The position numbers and the translations under genes are program-made. Positions 16,871 to 26,122 of a stretch of 64,000 bases of DNA are shown here, one piece after another. The first letter of the stretch is position 1, and each line of letters starts with the position of its first letter. The notes beneath the pieces are model-generated. The model ran no database searches and was not told the origin of the DNA. It saw nothing but the letters and a program-made list of their open reading frames with translations. The stretch spans positions 1 to 64,000 of the forward strand of contig JAOJBS010000002.1 in the NCBI GenBank assembly GCA_028228615.1, read 5' to 3'. This DNA comes from UBA4421 sp028228615 (GTDB taxonomy: Bacteria; Pseudomonadota; Gammaproteobacteria; Pseudomonadales; Azotimanducaceae).

Positions 16871-18094
16871 ATGACAAATATGCGATTTGGTGCCTTTGTC
16901 GCACCCCACCATCCCATCGGTGAGCATCCAACCCTGCAATTTCAACGTGACTTAGATTTTGCCGAGCATTTGGACAAGCTGGGCTTTGATGAATTTTGGT
17001 GTGGCGAACACCACTCAACAGGTTGGGAAATGATCGCCAGCCCAGAAATGTTTCTTGCCGCTGCAGGCCAGCGCACCCACCGCATTAAGCTAGGCACAGG
17101 GGTTATTTCACTGCCTTACCACCATCCGTTTAACGTGGCCCAGCGCATCGTGCAGTTAGATCACATGACCCAAGGCCGTGCCATCTTTGGTTCTGGTCCC
17201 GGGGCGTTGCCTTCGGACGCACATACCCTAGGCATAGACCCAATGCTGCAACGCGACCGTCAAGATGAAGCCATTGGCGTGATTCAAAAGCTGCTGCGCG
17301 GTGAAGAGCGTTTCAGCCACAAGTCAGATTGGTTTGAATTGAATGACGCAGCGCTGCAATTACTGCCGCTGCAAAAAGACCTACCTTTAGCGGTGGCCTC
17401 CATGATCAGCCCCTCTGGCATGACCTTGGCCGGTAAATACGGCACAGGTGTACTGTCCATTGGTTCTACTACCACGGCAGGGTTGCAAGCGCTGTCTACT
17501 CAGTGGGCCTTTGCCGAAGACGCAGCAGCCAAGCATGGCAACATGGTGAATCGCGATGATTGGCGTGTGGTGATGAACTGGCACATTGCTGAAACTAAAG
17601 GCAAGGCCAAAGAGCAGGCCAAAAATGGTTTGTTCCGCTGGCATAACGAATACACCGTGGGCACGCTGATGCGCCCTGGCGCAGACGCTTACGGCTCACC
17701 TGACGAAGCGATAGAAATGGCCTCCCAGCCAGGCAGTGGATCCATTATTGGAACGCCTGATGATTTAATTGCGGCGCTGCGAGAAATGATTCAGTTAACC
17801 GGTGGCTACGGTACCGTAGTGGGCTTTGTGCATGATTGGGCCAATCGCCGCGACACCTTTGAAAGCTGGGATATGGTTGCCCGATATGTCATTCCAGAGA
17901 TCAATGGCATGTTAGATCAATACCGTGAGTCGCAAAAATTTGTCATTGAAAATCGCGGCGTCTTTGACCGTGCCGGTGAAGCGGTCATGGCGAAAATTAT
18001 GGGTAATGAGCGCGCTGTTGCCGCTATGGCTGAAGAAGCCAACGCCCAAAGCGCAATCCCCGCGCACCATGCGCCGGATTTAACCAAGAGTTAA
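16871..18094 (+). CDS. LLM-class flavin-dependent oxidoreductase (limonene monooxygenase-like)
   Basis: This is a 407-residue bacterial-luciferase-family protein. It opens MRFGAFVAPHHPIGEHP, with FDEFWCGEHHSTGWEMIASPE, IKLGTGVISLPYHHPFNVA and GRAIFGSGPGALPSDA, a pattern shared with LimB-type monooxygenases. These use FMNH2 from a separate reductase to oxidise hydrophobic substrates with O2. No flavin reductase is adjacent. The TrxB gene is divergent with a 232-bp spacer. A strong terminator lies 55 bp after the stop, so it is monocistronic. Confidence 0.88.
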   Translation: MTNMRFGAFVAPHHPIGEHPTLQFQRDLDFAEHLDKLGFDEFWCGEHHSTGWEMIASPEMFLAAAGQRTHRIKLGTGVISLPYHHPFNVAQRIVQLDHMTQGRAIFGSGPGALPSDAHTLGIDPMLQRDRQDEAIGVIQKLLRGEERFSHKSDWFELNDAALQLLPLQKDLPLAVASMISPSGMTLAGKYGTGVLSIGSTTTAGLQALSTQWAFAEDAAAKHGNMVNRDDWRVVMNWHIAETKGKAKEQAKNGLFRWHNEYTVGTLMRPGADAYGSPDEAIEMASQPGSGSIIGTPDDLIAALREMIQLTGGYGTVVGFVHDWANRRDTFESWDMVARYVIPEINGMLDQYRESQKFVIENRGVFDRAGEAVMAKIMGNERAVAAMAEEANAQSAIPAHHAPDLTKS

Positions 18095-18149
18095 ACGAGA
18101 GCTAAACAAAAACCAAGAAAGCCAAAAAGAGTGCTCATTAGCTGTGCAA

Positions 18150-18187
18150 AGCAGATCAAGCCGTAAGGCTGGATCTGCTTTTTTTTT
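18150..18187 (+). terminator. Rho-independent terminator after the LLM gene
   Basis: Arms AGCAGATC and GATCTGCT with inner AGCC/GGCT enclose a GTAA loop and are followed by nine T residues. This is the clearest terminator in the window. Confidence 0.9.
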
Positions 18188-18264
18188 GCTTTGCGGGGGG
18201 CTAATGAAGTGCTAGGCGAAGACTTGCAGGGAGGCTTAACAGGGCGCGGGTAAAGTGAGCTGGT

Positions 18265-19536
18265 TCAGATCAGTTGCTCGCTCTGCATAGTCTGAATATC
18301 ACCTTCGCTGTAACCCAGCTCAAGCAAAATGTCTTTGGTGTCTGCACCCAGCGTAGGTGGCGGCGATTGTACCGTTGGCGGCGCAGGGTGCGCCACATGG
18401 CTGGCGCTGACTACCCGAACCTTGTCTTTACCGTCTTTTTCGTCTTTTCCGTTTGGACGCTCTTGGCCCTTTTGGTCACCTGGGCGATCTATCTCGGTAA
18501 AGGTCAGGCGGTGATCAAACTGCGCTTCTGCCGCAACCTCGGCCAAATTCTGAATTGACGAAACAGGTAAGCCTGCCTCGTTGAACACTGTCAGCCAGTG
18601 GGCGGTAGTTTGTCCTGCGATAATCGGATGCAATAGGGCGTTAATCTCATCGGTGCACTTCAACCGTGTACTGGGGTCTGCGTACTTTGCATAAGCCCCT
18701 TCGTGTCCAAGCACCATAAAGAGTTTCTCAACTTGAGGTTCTTTCATGGCAATGATTTGCACGTAACCGTCCGCGCTTTTAAAGACATTCGAGGTAGGCT
18801 GTTTGGTAGGCGACTGATTACCCAGCAGTTCAGGCAATACGCCATTGACCGTGTAGGCGGTCATTTGCGGTGCCTGCATCATCATGGCGGTATCGAGCAT
18901 AGAAATGTCTACGCGCTGTCCCTCGCCAGTAACATGGCGGCGAAACAGCGCAGCAGTAATAGAAAACGCCGCGTTCAGCGCGGTGCTCATATCCACGGAA
19001 AAATAGCCTGAGCGAGCAGGCCCCGTTTCAGGGTGGCCGCTGATACTCATCATGCCGGAGAACGCTTGAATGGCGCCGTCAAAGGCTGGTTGGCTTGCTC
19101 TAGGTCCTTCTTGGCCAAAACCAGAAATAGAGGCGTAAACAATGTCCGGCTTCACTGCTTTAATGGCTTCATAGCCAAAGCCTAGCCGTGCAATGGTGCC
19201 CGGCTTAAAGTTCTCCACCACGGCGTCTGCTTGGCTCACCAGTTTAAAGATCACCTCTTTAGCCTTGGGGTGCTTGAGGTCTATGGCCAAACTGCGCTTA
19301 CCTAAATTGCAGGTTAAAAACGACGGCGACATGCCGTCGCTAGAAGCAGACATCAGCCCACGGGTCATATCCCCAGTAACCGGTTGTTCAATCTTGATCA
19401 CCTGAGCACCAATTTGCGCCAATTGCTGAGTTGCAAATGGCCCGGCTAGGACTTGGGTAAAGTCGAGAATACGCAGTCCGGTAAGGGCTTGGCGCTCGTT
19501 GTGTGTTTCTTTCTGGTCGTGTTGTTCTGAAGTCAT
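18265..19536 (-). CDS. Family III CoA-transferase (CaiB/BaiF), third copy
   Basis: This is a 423-residue protein. The fold starts at about residue 18 (TGLRILDFTQVLAGPFATQQ). The catalytic Asp is inferred as Asp182 in FSVDMSTALN, and ASISGFGQEGP and ALFRRHVTGEGQ are present. Unlike the other two copies it has a lysine/glutamate-rich insertion near residues 355-380 (KGQERPNGKDEKDGKDK), which reads like a repeat expansion in a surface loop near the C-terminus. Two bases separate its ATG from the stop of the upstream membrane-anchored protein gene, so the two are co-transcribed. Confidence 0.9.
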   Translation of the reverse strand: MTSEQHDQKETHNERQALTGLRILDFTQVLAGPFATQQLAQIGAQVIKIEQPVTGDMTRGLMSASSDGMSPSFLTCNLGKRSLAIDLKHPKAKEVIFKLVSQADAVVENFKPGTIARLGFGYEAIKAVKPDIVYASISGFGQEGPRASQPAFDGAIQAFSGMMSISGHPETGPARSGYFSVDMSTALNAAFSITAALFRRHVTGEGQRVDISMLDTAMMMQAPQMTAYTVNGVLPELLGNQSPTKQPTSNVFKSADGYVQIIAMKEPQVEKLFMVLGHEGAYAKYADPSTRLKCTDEINALLHPIIAGQTTAHWLTVFNEAGLPVSSIQNLAEVAAEAQFDHRLTFTEIDRPGDQKGQERPNGKDEKDGKDKVRVVSASHVAHPAPPTVQSPPPTLGADTKDILLELGYSEGDIQTMQSEQLI

Positions 19537-19538
19537 AT

Positions 19539-20057
19539 TTACCGCTCTACTAATTCAAAGATCCACAGTGAACCGCTGGTCACATCATCCGCAGACATGA
19601 CGGCGCCAGCCGCGTACTTACGACTCAGTTCAGCCAGCACTGAAGGCAAAATTGGATCGTTTTTAATGCGCACCAAGTTGCGCTCATAAAGCTTGCCGTC
19701 CACCCGCAAAATGGCGCGCCCGTCTTTTTCTGCATGAATGGGCCATTGCTTCCAGATCTTGCCGTAGTCGGTGAGCATGTAACCTGACGGGATAAATATG
19801 CGGTCGTCATGCTCCATGATCCAAGTGGTCCTTGAGCTAACAGGTTCAAGCAGCTGAAACTCCACTGTGTCTTTGTCTTTAACAAAGGACCAATTCGGCG
19901 CTTCGTTAACAAGTTCGCCAGTGGTGAAAGGCCCACCTTGAACCACTTCCCAAGGTCCATCTGCAAACTTCATGCCATATAAAAACAGCGCCGTGCAGAG
20001 TGCGACTAAAATAATCAGCTTAATGACGACGGCAAAAAACGACTTAATAAAACCCAT
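19539..20057 (-). CDS. Small membrane-anchored protein of unknown function
   Basis: This protein has 172 residues from the ATG at 20057, chosen because GGGAGCGGGA precedes it and the hydrophobic anchor starts at once. A further in-frame start at 20102 has no such support. One transmembrane segment (residues about 8-28) is followed by a soluble, presumably periplasmic domain with GPWEVVQGGPFTTGEL, WIMEHDDRIFIPSG and KIWKQWPIHAEKDG. I recognise no domain. It is the first gene of a two-gene operon with the CoA-transferase. Confidence 0.75.
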   Translation of the reverse strand: MGFIKSFFAVVIKLIILVALCTALFLYGMKFADGPWEVVQGGPFTTGELVNEAPNWSFVKDKDTVEFQLLEPVSSRTTWIMEHDDRIFIPSGYMLTDYGKIWKQWPIHAEKDGRAILRVDGKLYERNLVRIKNDPILPSVLAELSRKYAAGAVMSADDVTSGSLWIFELVER

Positions 20058-20427
20058 ATCCCGCTCCCGAGTAGATAGTGATTGAGGGACCAGTGTACAC
20101 AAAAGTTTGCGTAAAAAGCCGCCACTTAACTGCGGGGCAAATTCTTCTGAGAGACAGCAAAAATTTAGTTTCGCAGGAGCGAGAAGTCAGTTTTACATAC
20201 GTTAGCGGCTAACTGAGCGCACCTCTGGAAGCGAGAGCATTATAGCCTCACAGACTAAAGCGGGGGCGGGGGGAGAGTTGGGCTGGGTGAGTTTGACAGG
20301 CAGGACAGGCAGGACAGGTTGGGGGTTGTCTACCAAATCCCCACAACCTAGACACCCACCGGCGCCCAGATAAAAACGCCTCTAAAAAACTACAGCAACG
20401 TTGAGTTTAAAACCTAAATAAAGACGT
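20058..20427. other. Spacer with a 9-bp tandem repeat
   Basis: No gene is seen. GACAGGCAG is repeated from 20295 to 20318, and a G-rich run (20261-20275) precedes it. Confidence 0.6.
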
Positions 20428-21726
20428 TTAGATAAAGGCAAATTTGGCAAGAAAAATTGCTGCCAAAAACCACGCGCCCACGGTGATTTCAGCGCGCTTA
20501 CCCGTGCATAGTTTAACGGCGACATAGGTGATAAACCCCATTGCTATACCGTTAGCAATAGAAAACGTTAGTGGGATCAAAATAATGGTCACCAAAGCGG
20601 GTAGCACTTCAGTGCTGTCTGACCACTCAAGGGTCTCCATGCCGCCCAGCATAAGGATGGCTACATAAATCAGCGCGCCTGCGGTTGCGTAAGCGGGCAC
20701 CATTGCTGCCAGCGGCGAGAAGAAGATGGCCAAAAGAAATAACGAACCCACCACTACCGCCGTAAGCCCCGTGCGACCGCCCGCTTCAACACCTGCTGAG
20801 CTTTCCACATAGCTGGTCACTGGCGCGCAACCAAAAAACGCACCCATGACACTAGAGCTACTGTCCGCTTTCAGTGCGCGGTCCATATTTTCTGCGTCAC
20901 CCTTTTCATCAATTAAACCCGCGCGGTTGGCCACGCCCAAAAGTGTGCCTGCGGTATCAAATAAGTTGACGAATAAAAAGGCAATGATGACGCTGGCCAT
21001 GGCCACATCCAGTGCGCCGAGAATATCCAGCTGCATAAAGGTAGGCGCAAGGCTGGGGGGTGCAGAAACTAGGCCGTTAAACTGCACAAGACCCAGTACC
21101 GTTGCAATAACCGTAGTGCCCAGAATGCCGATAATGATGGCACCAGGGATTTTGCGCATGGAGAGAATAGCGATAGATAGAAAACTGATGGTGGCCAGAA
21201 AGGTCTCGGGCTTGGTCAGGTCGCCCAAAGACAAATAAGTGGCGTCACTGGCCACAATAATGCCGCCGGTTTTAAGGCCAATGAATCCCACAAACAGACC
21301 CACACCCACGCCCATGGCAATGCGCATGTTGAAGGGAATGCTGTCTAGCATCCAACGTCGCATGCGCGTGACGCTCATGATGACAAATAAAATGCCTGCC
21401 AAAAACACAGCGCCTAAAGCCACCTGCCAGCTGTAACCCATTTCGCCAACTACGGTATAAGTAAAGAATGCATTGAGTCCCATACCTGGGGCCATACCCA
21501 CGGGCCAGTTGGCATACAGCCCCATAACATAGCAGGCAAGGGCCGCAGCTAAACAAGTGCCGACAAAGCTGGCACCTTGGTCCATGCCGCTGGCAGCCAT
21601 CATTTGGGGATTAACAAAAATGATGTAGACCATGGTAATGAACGTGGTTATGCCGGCAATCACCTCGGTACTTACCGTGGTGCCATGGGCCTGCAGTTTG
21701 AATATTCTGTCCAGCAATTCGTTCAT
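20428..21726 (-). CDS. NCS2-family (AzgA-type) purine permease
   Basis: This 432-residue polytopic inner-membrane protein has about 13-14 hydrophobic segments. It shows AzgA-branch motifs: VIAGITTFITMVYIIFVNP, GMAPGMGLNAFFTYTVV, NLFDTAGTLLGVANRAGL and PVTSYVESSAGVEAGGRTG. Such permeases import adenine, guanine or hypoxanthine with H+. The second of two close ATGs (21726) is preferred because AAGGGA lies at proper distance from it and abuts the first (21735). A divergent TonB-dependent receptor and a downstream purine-type phosphoribosyltransferase suggest purine acquisition. Confidence 0.9.
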   Translation of the reverse strand: MNELLDRIFKLQAHGTTVSTEVIAGITTFITMVYIIFVNPQMMAASGMDQGASFVGTCLAAALACYVMGLYANWPVGMAPGMGLNAFFTYTVVGEMGYSWQVALGAVFLAGILFVIMSVTRMRRWMLDSIPFNMRIAMGVGVGLFVGFIGLKTGGIIVASDATYLSLGDLTKPETFLATISFLSIAILSMRKIPGAIIIGILGTTVIATVLGLVQFNGLVSAPPSLAPTFMQLDILGALDVAMASVIIAFLFVNLFDTAGTLLGVANRAGLIDEKGDAENMDRALKADSSSSVMGAFFGCAPVTSYVESSAGVEAGGRTGLTAVVVGSLFLLAIFFSPLAAMVPAYATAGALIYVAILMLGGMETLEWSDSTEVLPALVTIILIPLTFSIANGIAMGFITYVAVKLCTGKRAEITVGAWFLAAIFLAKFAFI

Positions 21727-22386
21727 TAATGTCATTCCCTTTTTTGTAAGTGTGGGTAGGTGAGGGTAAGCGTGGGTAAGTTAGGGAGAGGTCCCTTTGG
21801 ACTATACCTGCTGAGCATTCGCCAGCTACCCGTTAACTTTAAGCGCGCTATCATACCGACAAAGCCTCGTCTGGCGAATGAGCTAGGTTGAAGTTATTTG
21901 GCTTAAACATTTGCGCTCCTATTTTTGCTTTTCTCATTGCGGTGTCGCTTATTTTTCTCCGCGCTTGGCCCAGCGGCTATTCGCACGGATATGCTCACCA
22001 CTATCAGCAAGGAGCTCAGCGGGTTTGCTAAGAAAGAGGGTCAAGTGGCCTAAGCAAATCTGACCAATCCGGCTAATCTGATAAAGAAGCAACGATGGGC
22101 GAGTGGGGGGAGTTTGGCCAGCATGGTGCCGCCGCAAACTCCAATAGGTACACCAGCGAAAATTTAGACATAAGGTCGCCGCTAAGCTGGCAAGGTAATT
22201 GCTTTGTATTCGTCGTTGTCAGATCACACGGTAAAACGTAAAATGTCGCGCCTCGATGCGCCGCAATGGTGCATTCAGTTGTTTGCTTTTCGTTCGCTGG
22301 GCCATTTATGCCCCGTTGCGGACCAGTATGATCTTCAGCTACATAGTTATAAAAAGAACTATAAATAACGATATATAAGGACTTGC
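21727..22386. other. Long divergent spacer with a 10-bp inverted repeat
   Basis: This is 660 bp between the permease and TonB-receptor genes. CATTCGCCAG (21816-21825) and CTGGCGAATG (21871-21880) form a perfect inverted repeat with a 45-nt centre, and GGTCCCTTTGGACTATACC (21791-21809) contains a short hairpin. These could be a leader RNA structure or operator for the permease. No known riboswitch consensus was matched. A small ORF here (21949-22137) lacks support. Confidence 0.4.
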
Positions 22387-24672
22387 ATGAATTTTTCGCG
22401 TACCGCGTTCTCAGCGCTCTCTGTTGCTATTGCCGCAACCCTCACTGGCGGCGTCTCCGCCGAAAGTTCCAACCTTGTGTTTGAAGAGGTGTTGGTCACC
22501 GCTGAAAAGCGCAGTGAAAGCCTCCAAGATTTGTCCCAGGCGATTACCGTTCTGGATGGCGATGACCTCGATACTCAACAGATCAGCTCCTTCGTTGACC
22601 TTAGCGCCATCGCTCCTGGTGTGAACATCGCTAAGAACGAAGGCTTTAAAACGGTCATTACCATTCGTGGCGTGGGCAACGAAGCCAACCAAAACGCCAT
22701 TGCTAATCCGTCAGTTTCTTATCATTTAGACGGCATTTATGTGGCATCACCGTTCGGCTTGCAAACCGACTTTTTGGATTTAGAGCGCATCGAAGTGTTG
22801 CGTGGTCCTCAAGGCACGCTATTTGGCCAAAACTCGACCGGTGGTGCGATTAACGTCATTACCCAAGCGCCGTCACTGGAAGATTCTTTTGGTAAAGCGG
22901 ACCTTACCCTTGGCGATTACGGCTTGGTCAAAGTCCGTGCAGCGTATAACCTGCCGTTAACTGACACATTGGCTGTGCGCGCATCGGTTATTTCTAATAC
23001 CCGGGATGGCTTCACAGACAACCTGACTTTGGGTCAAGATTTGGACGACGCCAACAGCACGTCCGCTCGTGTTCGGGTGTTGTACGAACCACGAGATAAT
23101 TTCCGCGCCAACTTTACCGCACAAATTTTTGACGAAGACCGCAACGGTGCCGCGCAAAAAGGTCTGCTAGATCCAACGCCCAATGCCCGAGAACTGCGCC
23201 AAGATTCTCGCGCTGACTATGAGCTGACTGCAGAGCTTTACAGCGTGGTTTTGGAATGGGACCTAGAGGCGTTTTCAATCAAGTCGCTGACCAGTTACCA
23301 GAACGATGACGTGCTGATTAACCGCGACAACGACCGCAACGACCTTGCGGTACTTGCGCCGTTTGCACAGCTGCCTAGCGTGTACGTGCCAGAGACCAAC
23401 AAGCAGAAGACCATTACCCAAGAAATAAACCTGATTTCAGGTGCGCCACTGTTTGGCAAAATGGACTGGGTAGCAGGTGTGTTTTATTTAGATACCGAAG
23501 TTGAGATCAGTATTCGCGAATTGCTGGATTTTAACTTCAACGGCACTTTTGACCCATTTATCCTCGCTCAGGTCTTTGCCTTTGACGACACCGCTGAGAT
23601 TGGTTTTATCTCTGACTCCAAGCCCGAGCGCGATTCAACCTCGATCTATGGTCAAGGTACTTGGAACTTTAACGACGAGTGGCGTGCAGTATTTGGTCTA
23701 CGTTACACCGAAGACGAAGTGTATAGCGCAGTGACAAACTTCTATGGCCGAACCGGCACCGATATTATTGAGATGGACAGCGAAAAGGTAACCGGTCGTT
23801 TAGTTTTAGAGCATGACTTCAGCGACAGCACCATGGGCTTCGCCTCTTACACTCGCGGCTTTAAGCCCGGTGGTTCAAACCTCACTTACGGACTTGAATC
23901 CGTTGTAGCGCCTGTTGTTGTATTGCCAACCTTTGACGAGGAAATTGTTGACGCTTTTGAAATTGGTCTAAAGACAGATTTGGCGGATGGTCGCGTACGT
24001 TTGAACGCGGCAGCCTTCTTCTACAACTATGAAGGTCTGCAGTATCAGGCAACTGACCCAGAAGTATTCCAAGGTGGTGTGGGCAACATTCCAGAGTCAG
24101 AAATTTTGGGCGCAGAGATTGAACTTTCAGCGTTCTTGTCAGACTCGGTGATTTTAGATGTGCGTCTGGCTTGGTTAGACACAGAAATTACAGCAGATCA
24201 TCTGGCACTAGATAATGTGCAATCAGAAGCAGCAGGTAACGCGTTAATTGGACAAGGCTTCAACCTTTTCAGTGACGAAATTCAGGTAGCGCGCTCTGCA
24301 GCAGTGCAAAACGTAAACGGTAACGAGCTGGCTAAAACACCAGAGTTCACCGGTAATATTGCACTGAACTGGAACAAGAACATCACCGCGGGTGAAGTGA
24401 ACAGCAGCTTGCAGTACACCTACAGAGGCGAGTTTAAGCACCGTATCTTTAACAATGCCGTGACCGACATAGTGCCTAGCTACGACGTAATCGACCTAGT
24501 TGTTGGTTTCCGCCCAGAAGGCAAAGACTGGCGGGTAGAGTTCATCGCGAAGAACCTCACCGATGAAGACGGTATTAATGCTCGTTTCACAGACGTGTTT
24601 GGCGTGGGCGCAACCGGCGATGAGCTGATTGGACCACGACAGTTCATGGCACGCTTTGCTATGGATTTCTAA
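22387..24672 (+). CDS. TonB-dependent outer-membrane receptor
   Basis: This is a 761-residue receptor with a signal peptide (about 1-25, ending GGVSAES). The TonB-box region is FEEVLVTAEKRSESLQDL. The plug domain contains APGVNIAKNEGF, TIRGVGNEA, DGIYVASPFG and VLRGPQGTLFGQNSTGGAINVI (positions about 138-159). The 22-strand barrel ends in the expected aromatic terminus FMARFAMDF. Length and plug type match receptors for catabolic substrates (as in Sphingomonad/Cellvibrionales families) as much as siderophores. AAGGA precedes the ATG, and a terminator follows. Confidence 0.93.
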   Translation: MNFSRTAFSALSVAIAATLTGGVSAESSNLVFEEVLVTAEKRSESLQDLSQAITVLDGDDLDTQQISSFVDLSAIAPGVNIAKNEGFKTVITIRGVGNEANQNAIANPSVSYHLDGIYVASPFGLQTDFLDLERIEVLRGPQGTLFGQNSTGGAINVITQAPSLEDSFGKADLTLGDYGLVKVRAAYNLPLTDTLAVRASVISNTRDGFTDNLTLGQDLDDANSTSARVRVLYEPRDNFRANFTAQIFDEDRNGAAQKGLLDPTPNARELRQDSRADYELTAELYSVVLEWDLEAFSIKSLTSYQNDDVLINRDNDRNDLAVLAPFAQLPSVYVPETNKQKTITQEINLISGAPLFGKMDWVAGVFYLDTEVEISIRELLDFNFNGTFDPFILAQVFAFDDTAEIGFISDSKPERDSTSIYGQGTWNFNDEWRAVFGLRYTEDEVYSAVTNFYGRTGTDIIEMDSEKVTGRLVLEHDFSDSTMGFASYTRGFKPGGSNLTYGLESVVAPVVVLPTFDEEIVDAFEIGLKTDLADGRVRLNAAAFFYNYEGLQYQATDPEVFQGGVGNIPESEILGAEIELSAFLSDSVILDVRLAWLDTEITADHLALDNVQSEAAGNALIGQGFNLFSDEIQVARSAAVQNVNGNELAKTPEFTGNIALNWNKNITAGEVNSSLQYTYRGEFKHRIFNNAVTDIVPSYDVIDLVVGFRPEGKDWRVEFIAKNLTDEDGINARFTDVFGVGATGDELIGPRQFMARFAMDF

Positions 24673-24721
24673 AGCCACAAGCTCGGCCCAGAACACAAGT
24701 TTTAGGCCGCTGGCAGCAAAC

Positions 24722-24752
24722 AAAAACCCGGGCAACGGTCCGGGTTTTTATT
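24722..24752 (+). terminator. Rho-independent terminator after the TonB receptor
   Basis: The 10-bp stem AAAAACCCGG/CCGGGTTTTT encloses an 8-nt loop and is followed by A-T. The A-run and T-run make it bidirectional in form. Confidence 0.88.
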
Positions 24753-24918
24753 GTCTGGCACTTTTTAGACTAATTTAGATTAATTTGGATTTGGCATTTT
24801 TGGGACTTAAAGCCCATTAGCCGCAATTACCTCGTTCTTGGTTCGGCCATATATTAGCACCCAATGATTAAGCTAATATTGCCGCCCGTTACAAGATTCA
24901 ACCTCGGATTTATCATCA

Positions 24919-25482
24919 ATGGAAAAGCGTTATATTCAAGCCCAACAGTTACTCGAAGACTCCTTCAGCCTAGCTTGGCAGGTGTTCGAGAGCGGCTACC
25001 GTCCCAACTATATAGTTGGTGTATGGCGCGGCGGGGCACCAATAGGCATTGCCGTACAGGAATTTTTGGACGTCCTAGGCATTGAATCAGACCATATCGC
25101 CATTCGCACCTCCTCCTATACGGGCATTGGCGAGCGCAGTAAAAAGGTCAAGGTACACGGCCTGAGCTACATTATTCGCCAGCTAGAGTCAGAGGACTCG
25201 TTGCTGATAGTAGACGATGTGCACGATACCGGCCTATCCATCCAACAAGCCATAGATGACCTAGCAGCGGCGTGTAAAAAGAATACCCCAGAGATCCGTG
25301 TTGCCACCCCTTACTACAAGCCCAAAAACAACAAAACAGGCAGCCCGCCAGATTACTACCTACACGAAACAGACGAGTGGTTGGTGTTCCCCCACGAGCT
25401 GCATGGCCTAAGCGCCGATGAAATACGCCAGCACAAGCCAGAACTGGCCAAGTTGATCGAAAAGATGGCGCCACTTATCTAA
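24919..25482 (+). CDS. Phosphoribosyltransferase (hypoxanthine/xanthine type)
   Basis: This is a 187-residue cytoplasmic type I PRTase. The PRPP loop is LLIVDDVHDTGLSIQ (about residues 95-109). The pyrophosphate-loop region is YIVGVWRGGAPIG, and PHELHGLSADEIRQ is near the end. The overall pattern is like xanthine/hypoxanthine phosphoribosyltransferases that convert a purine base plus PRPP to the nucleotide. There is no clear Shine-Dalgarno at the ATG. The gene is 36 bp after the start of an overlapping alternative frame that is rejected. With the NCS2 permease nearby it fits purine salvage. Confidence 0.82.
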   Translation: MEKRYIQAQQLLEDSFSLAWQVFESGYRPNYIVGVWRGGAPIGIAVQEFLDVLGIESDHIAIRTSSYTGIGERSKKVKVHGLSYIIRQLESEDSLLIVDDVHDTGLSIQQAIDDLAAACKKNTPEIRVATPYYKPKNNKTGSPPDYYLHETDEWLVFPHELHGLSADEIRQHKPELAKLIEKMAPLI

Positions 25483-25640
25483 AGCGCCTCAAGGTAGTCC
25501 ACCCGGCAGACTGTAGCGCTGCTTTTAAAGCCTCACAGACACGCAAGGCGTGATGTTTAACCTGCTACAAGTATCGTTGTCACGAAGCTTCTGACGCCGT
25601 TAGCGCGTCACTCAGCAGCGACGATGGCAGATGCGGTAGG

Positions 25641-25669
25641 AAAGAAAAGAAAAGAAAAGAAAAGAAAAG
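25641..25669 (+). repeat. AAAGA pentanucleotide repeat
   Basis: About five and a half uninterrupted AAAGA/GAAAA units lie in the spacer between the phosphoribosyltransferase and the tRNA genes. This is a simple-sequence tract prone to slippage. Confidence 0.9.
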
Positions 25670-25788
25670 GGCAACGACCGTGCTGCCTGCTGACTAGGTT
25701 GATGCAAGGGCAGTACACTCAAGGTGCTGTTGTGTAGTCGCCTCTCTCTGCACAGGCAAAAAAAACTGCCGAGTTTGTGCGAGTCTAA

Positions 25789-25816
25789 TTGACAGGGGGG
25801 CTGGAAAAGGTAACAT
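25789..25816 (+). promoter_or_regulatory. Sigma70 promoter of the tRNA-Val/tRNA-Asp transcript
   Basis: A perfect -35 TTGACA (25789-25794), 16-bp spacer and -10 TAACAT (25811-25816) are followed by a GC-rich discriminator (GCGCCC). This is the arrangement of stringently controlled stable-RNA promoters. Confidence 0.75.
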
Positions 25817-25844
25817 ACGCGCCCTCGAGAGAGTGCTGATACTC

Positions 25845-25920
25845 GGGTGTTTAGCTCAGTTGGTAGAGCGACGGCCTTACAAGCCGTAGGTCACAGGTTC
25901 GACCCCTGTAACACCCACCA
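25845..25920 (+). tRNA. tRNA-Val (anticodon TAC)
   Basis: 76 nt with encoded CCA. The acceptor stem is GGGTGTT/AACACCC, the D-arm is GCTCAGTTGGTAGAGC, the anticodon loop is CTTACAA with anticodon TAC, and the T-arm is ACAGGTTCGACCCCTGT. All four stems pair. Confidence 0.97.
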
Positions 25921-25961
25921 AGTCCTGTTAGCTACAATTGTGTAGTTAGCTTGGTCGCTGC

Positions 25962-26038
25962 GGAGCGGTAGTTCAGCTGGTTAGAATACCGGCCTGTCAC
26001 GCCGGGGGTCGCGGGTTCGAATCCCGTCCGCTCCGCCA
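25962..26038 (+). tRNA. tRNA-Asp (anticodon GTC), integration target
   Basis: 77 nt with encoded CCA. The acceptor stem is GGAGCGG/CCGCTCC, the anticodon loop is CTGTCAC (anticodon GTC), and the T-arm is CGGGTTCGAATCCCG. Its last bases form the left direct repeat (attL) of the adjacent integrative element, which has kept the gene intact. Confidence 0.97.
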
Positions 26039-26041
26039 TTT
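26022..26041 (+). repeat. attL: tRNA-Asp 3' end
   Basis: TCCCGTCCGCTCCGCCATTT is the 3' end of tRNA-Asp plus three bases. It repeats at 32638-32657 with one mismatch. Confidence 0.88.
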
Positions 26042-26079
26042 CTATAAACGCCTATCAGGGCGTTATTTCTATAGGAAAC

Positions 26080-26122
26080 TTACACCTATAACCACCCGTT
26101 TTACACCTACCTATTACACCTA
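26080..26122 (+). repeat. Three TTACACCTA sites inside attL
   Basis: The exact 9-mer TTACACCTA is at 26080, 26101 and 26114. Two more copies in the same orientation lie inside attR (32565, 32578). Position at both ends only suggests recombinase arm-type binding sites. Confidence 0.6.

Noticed and set aside
21949..22137. Small ORF in the permease/TonB-receptor spacer
   Set aside because: No ribosome binding site, no recognisable protein features. Likely chance.
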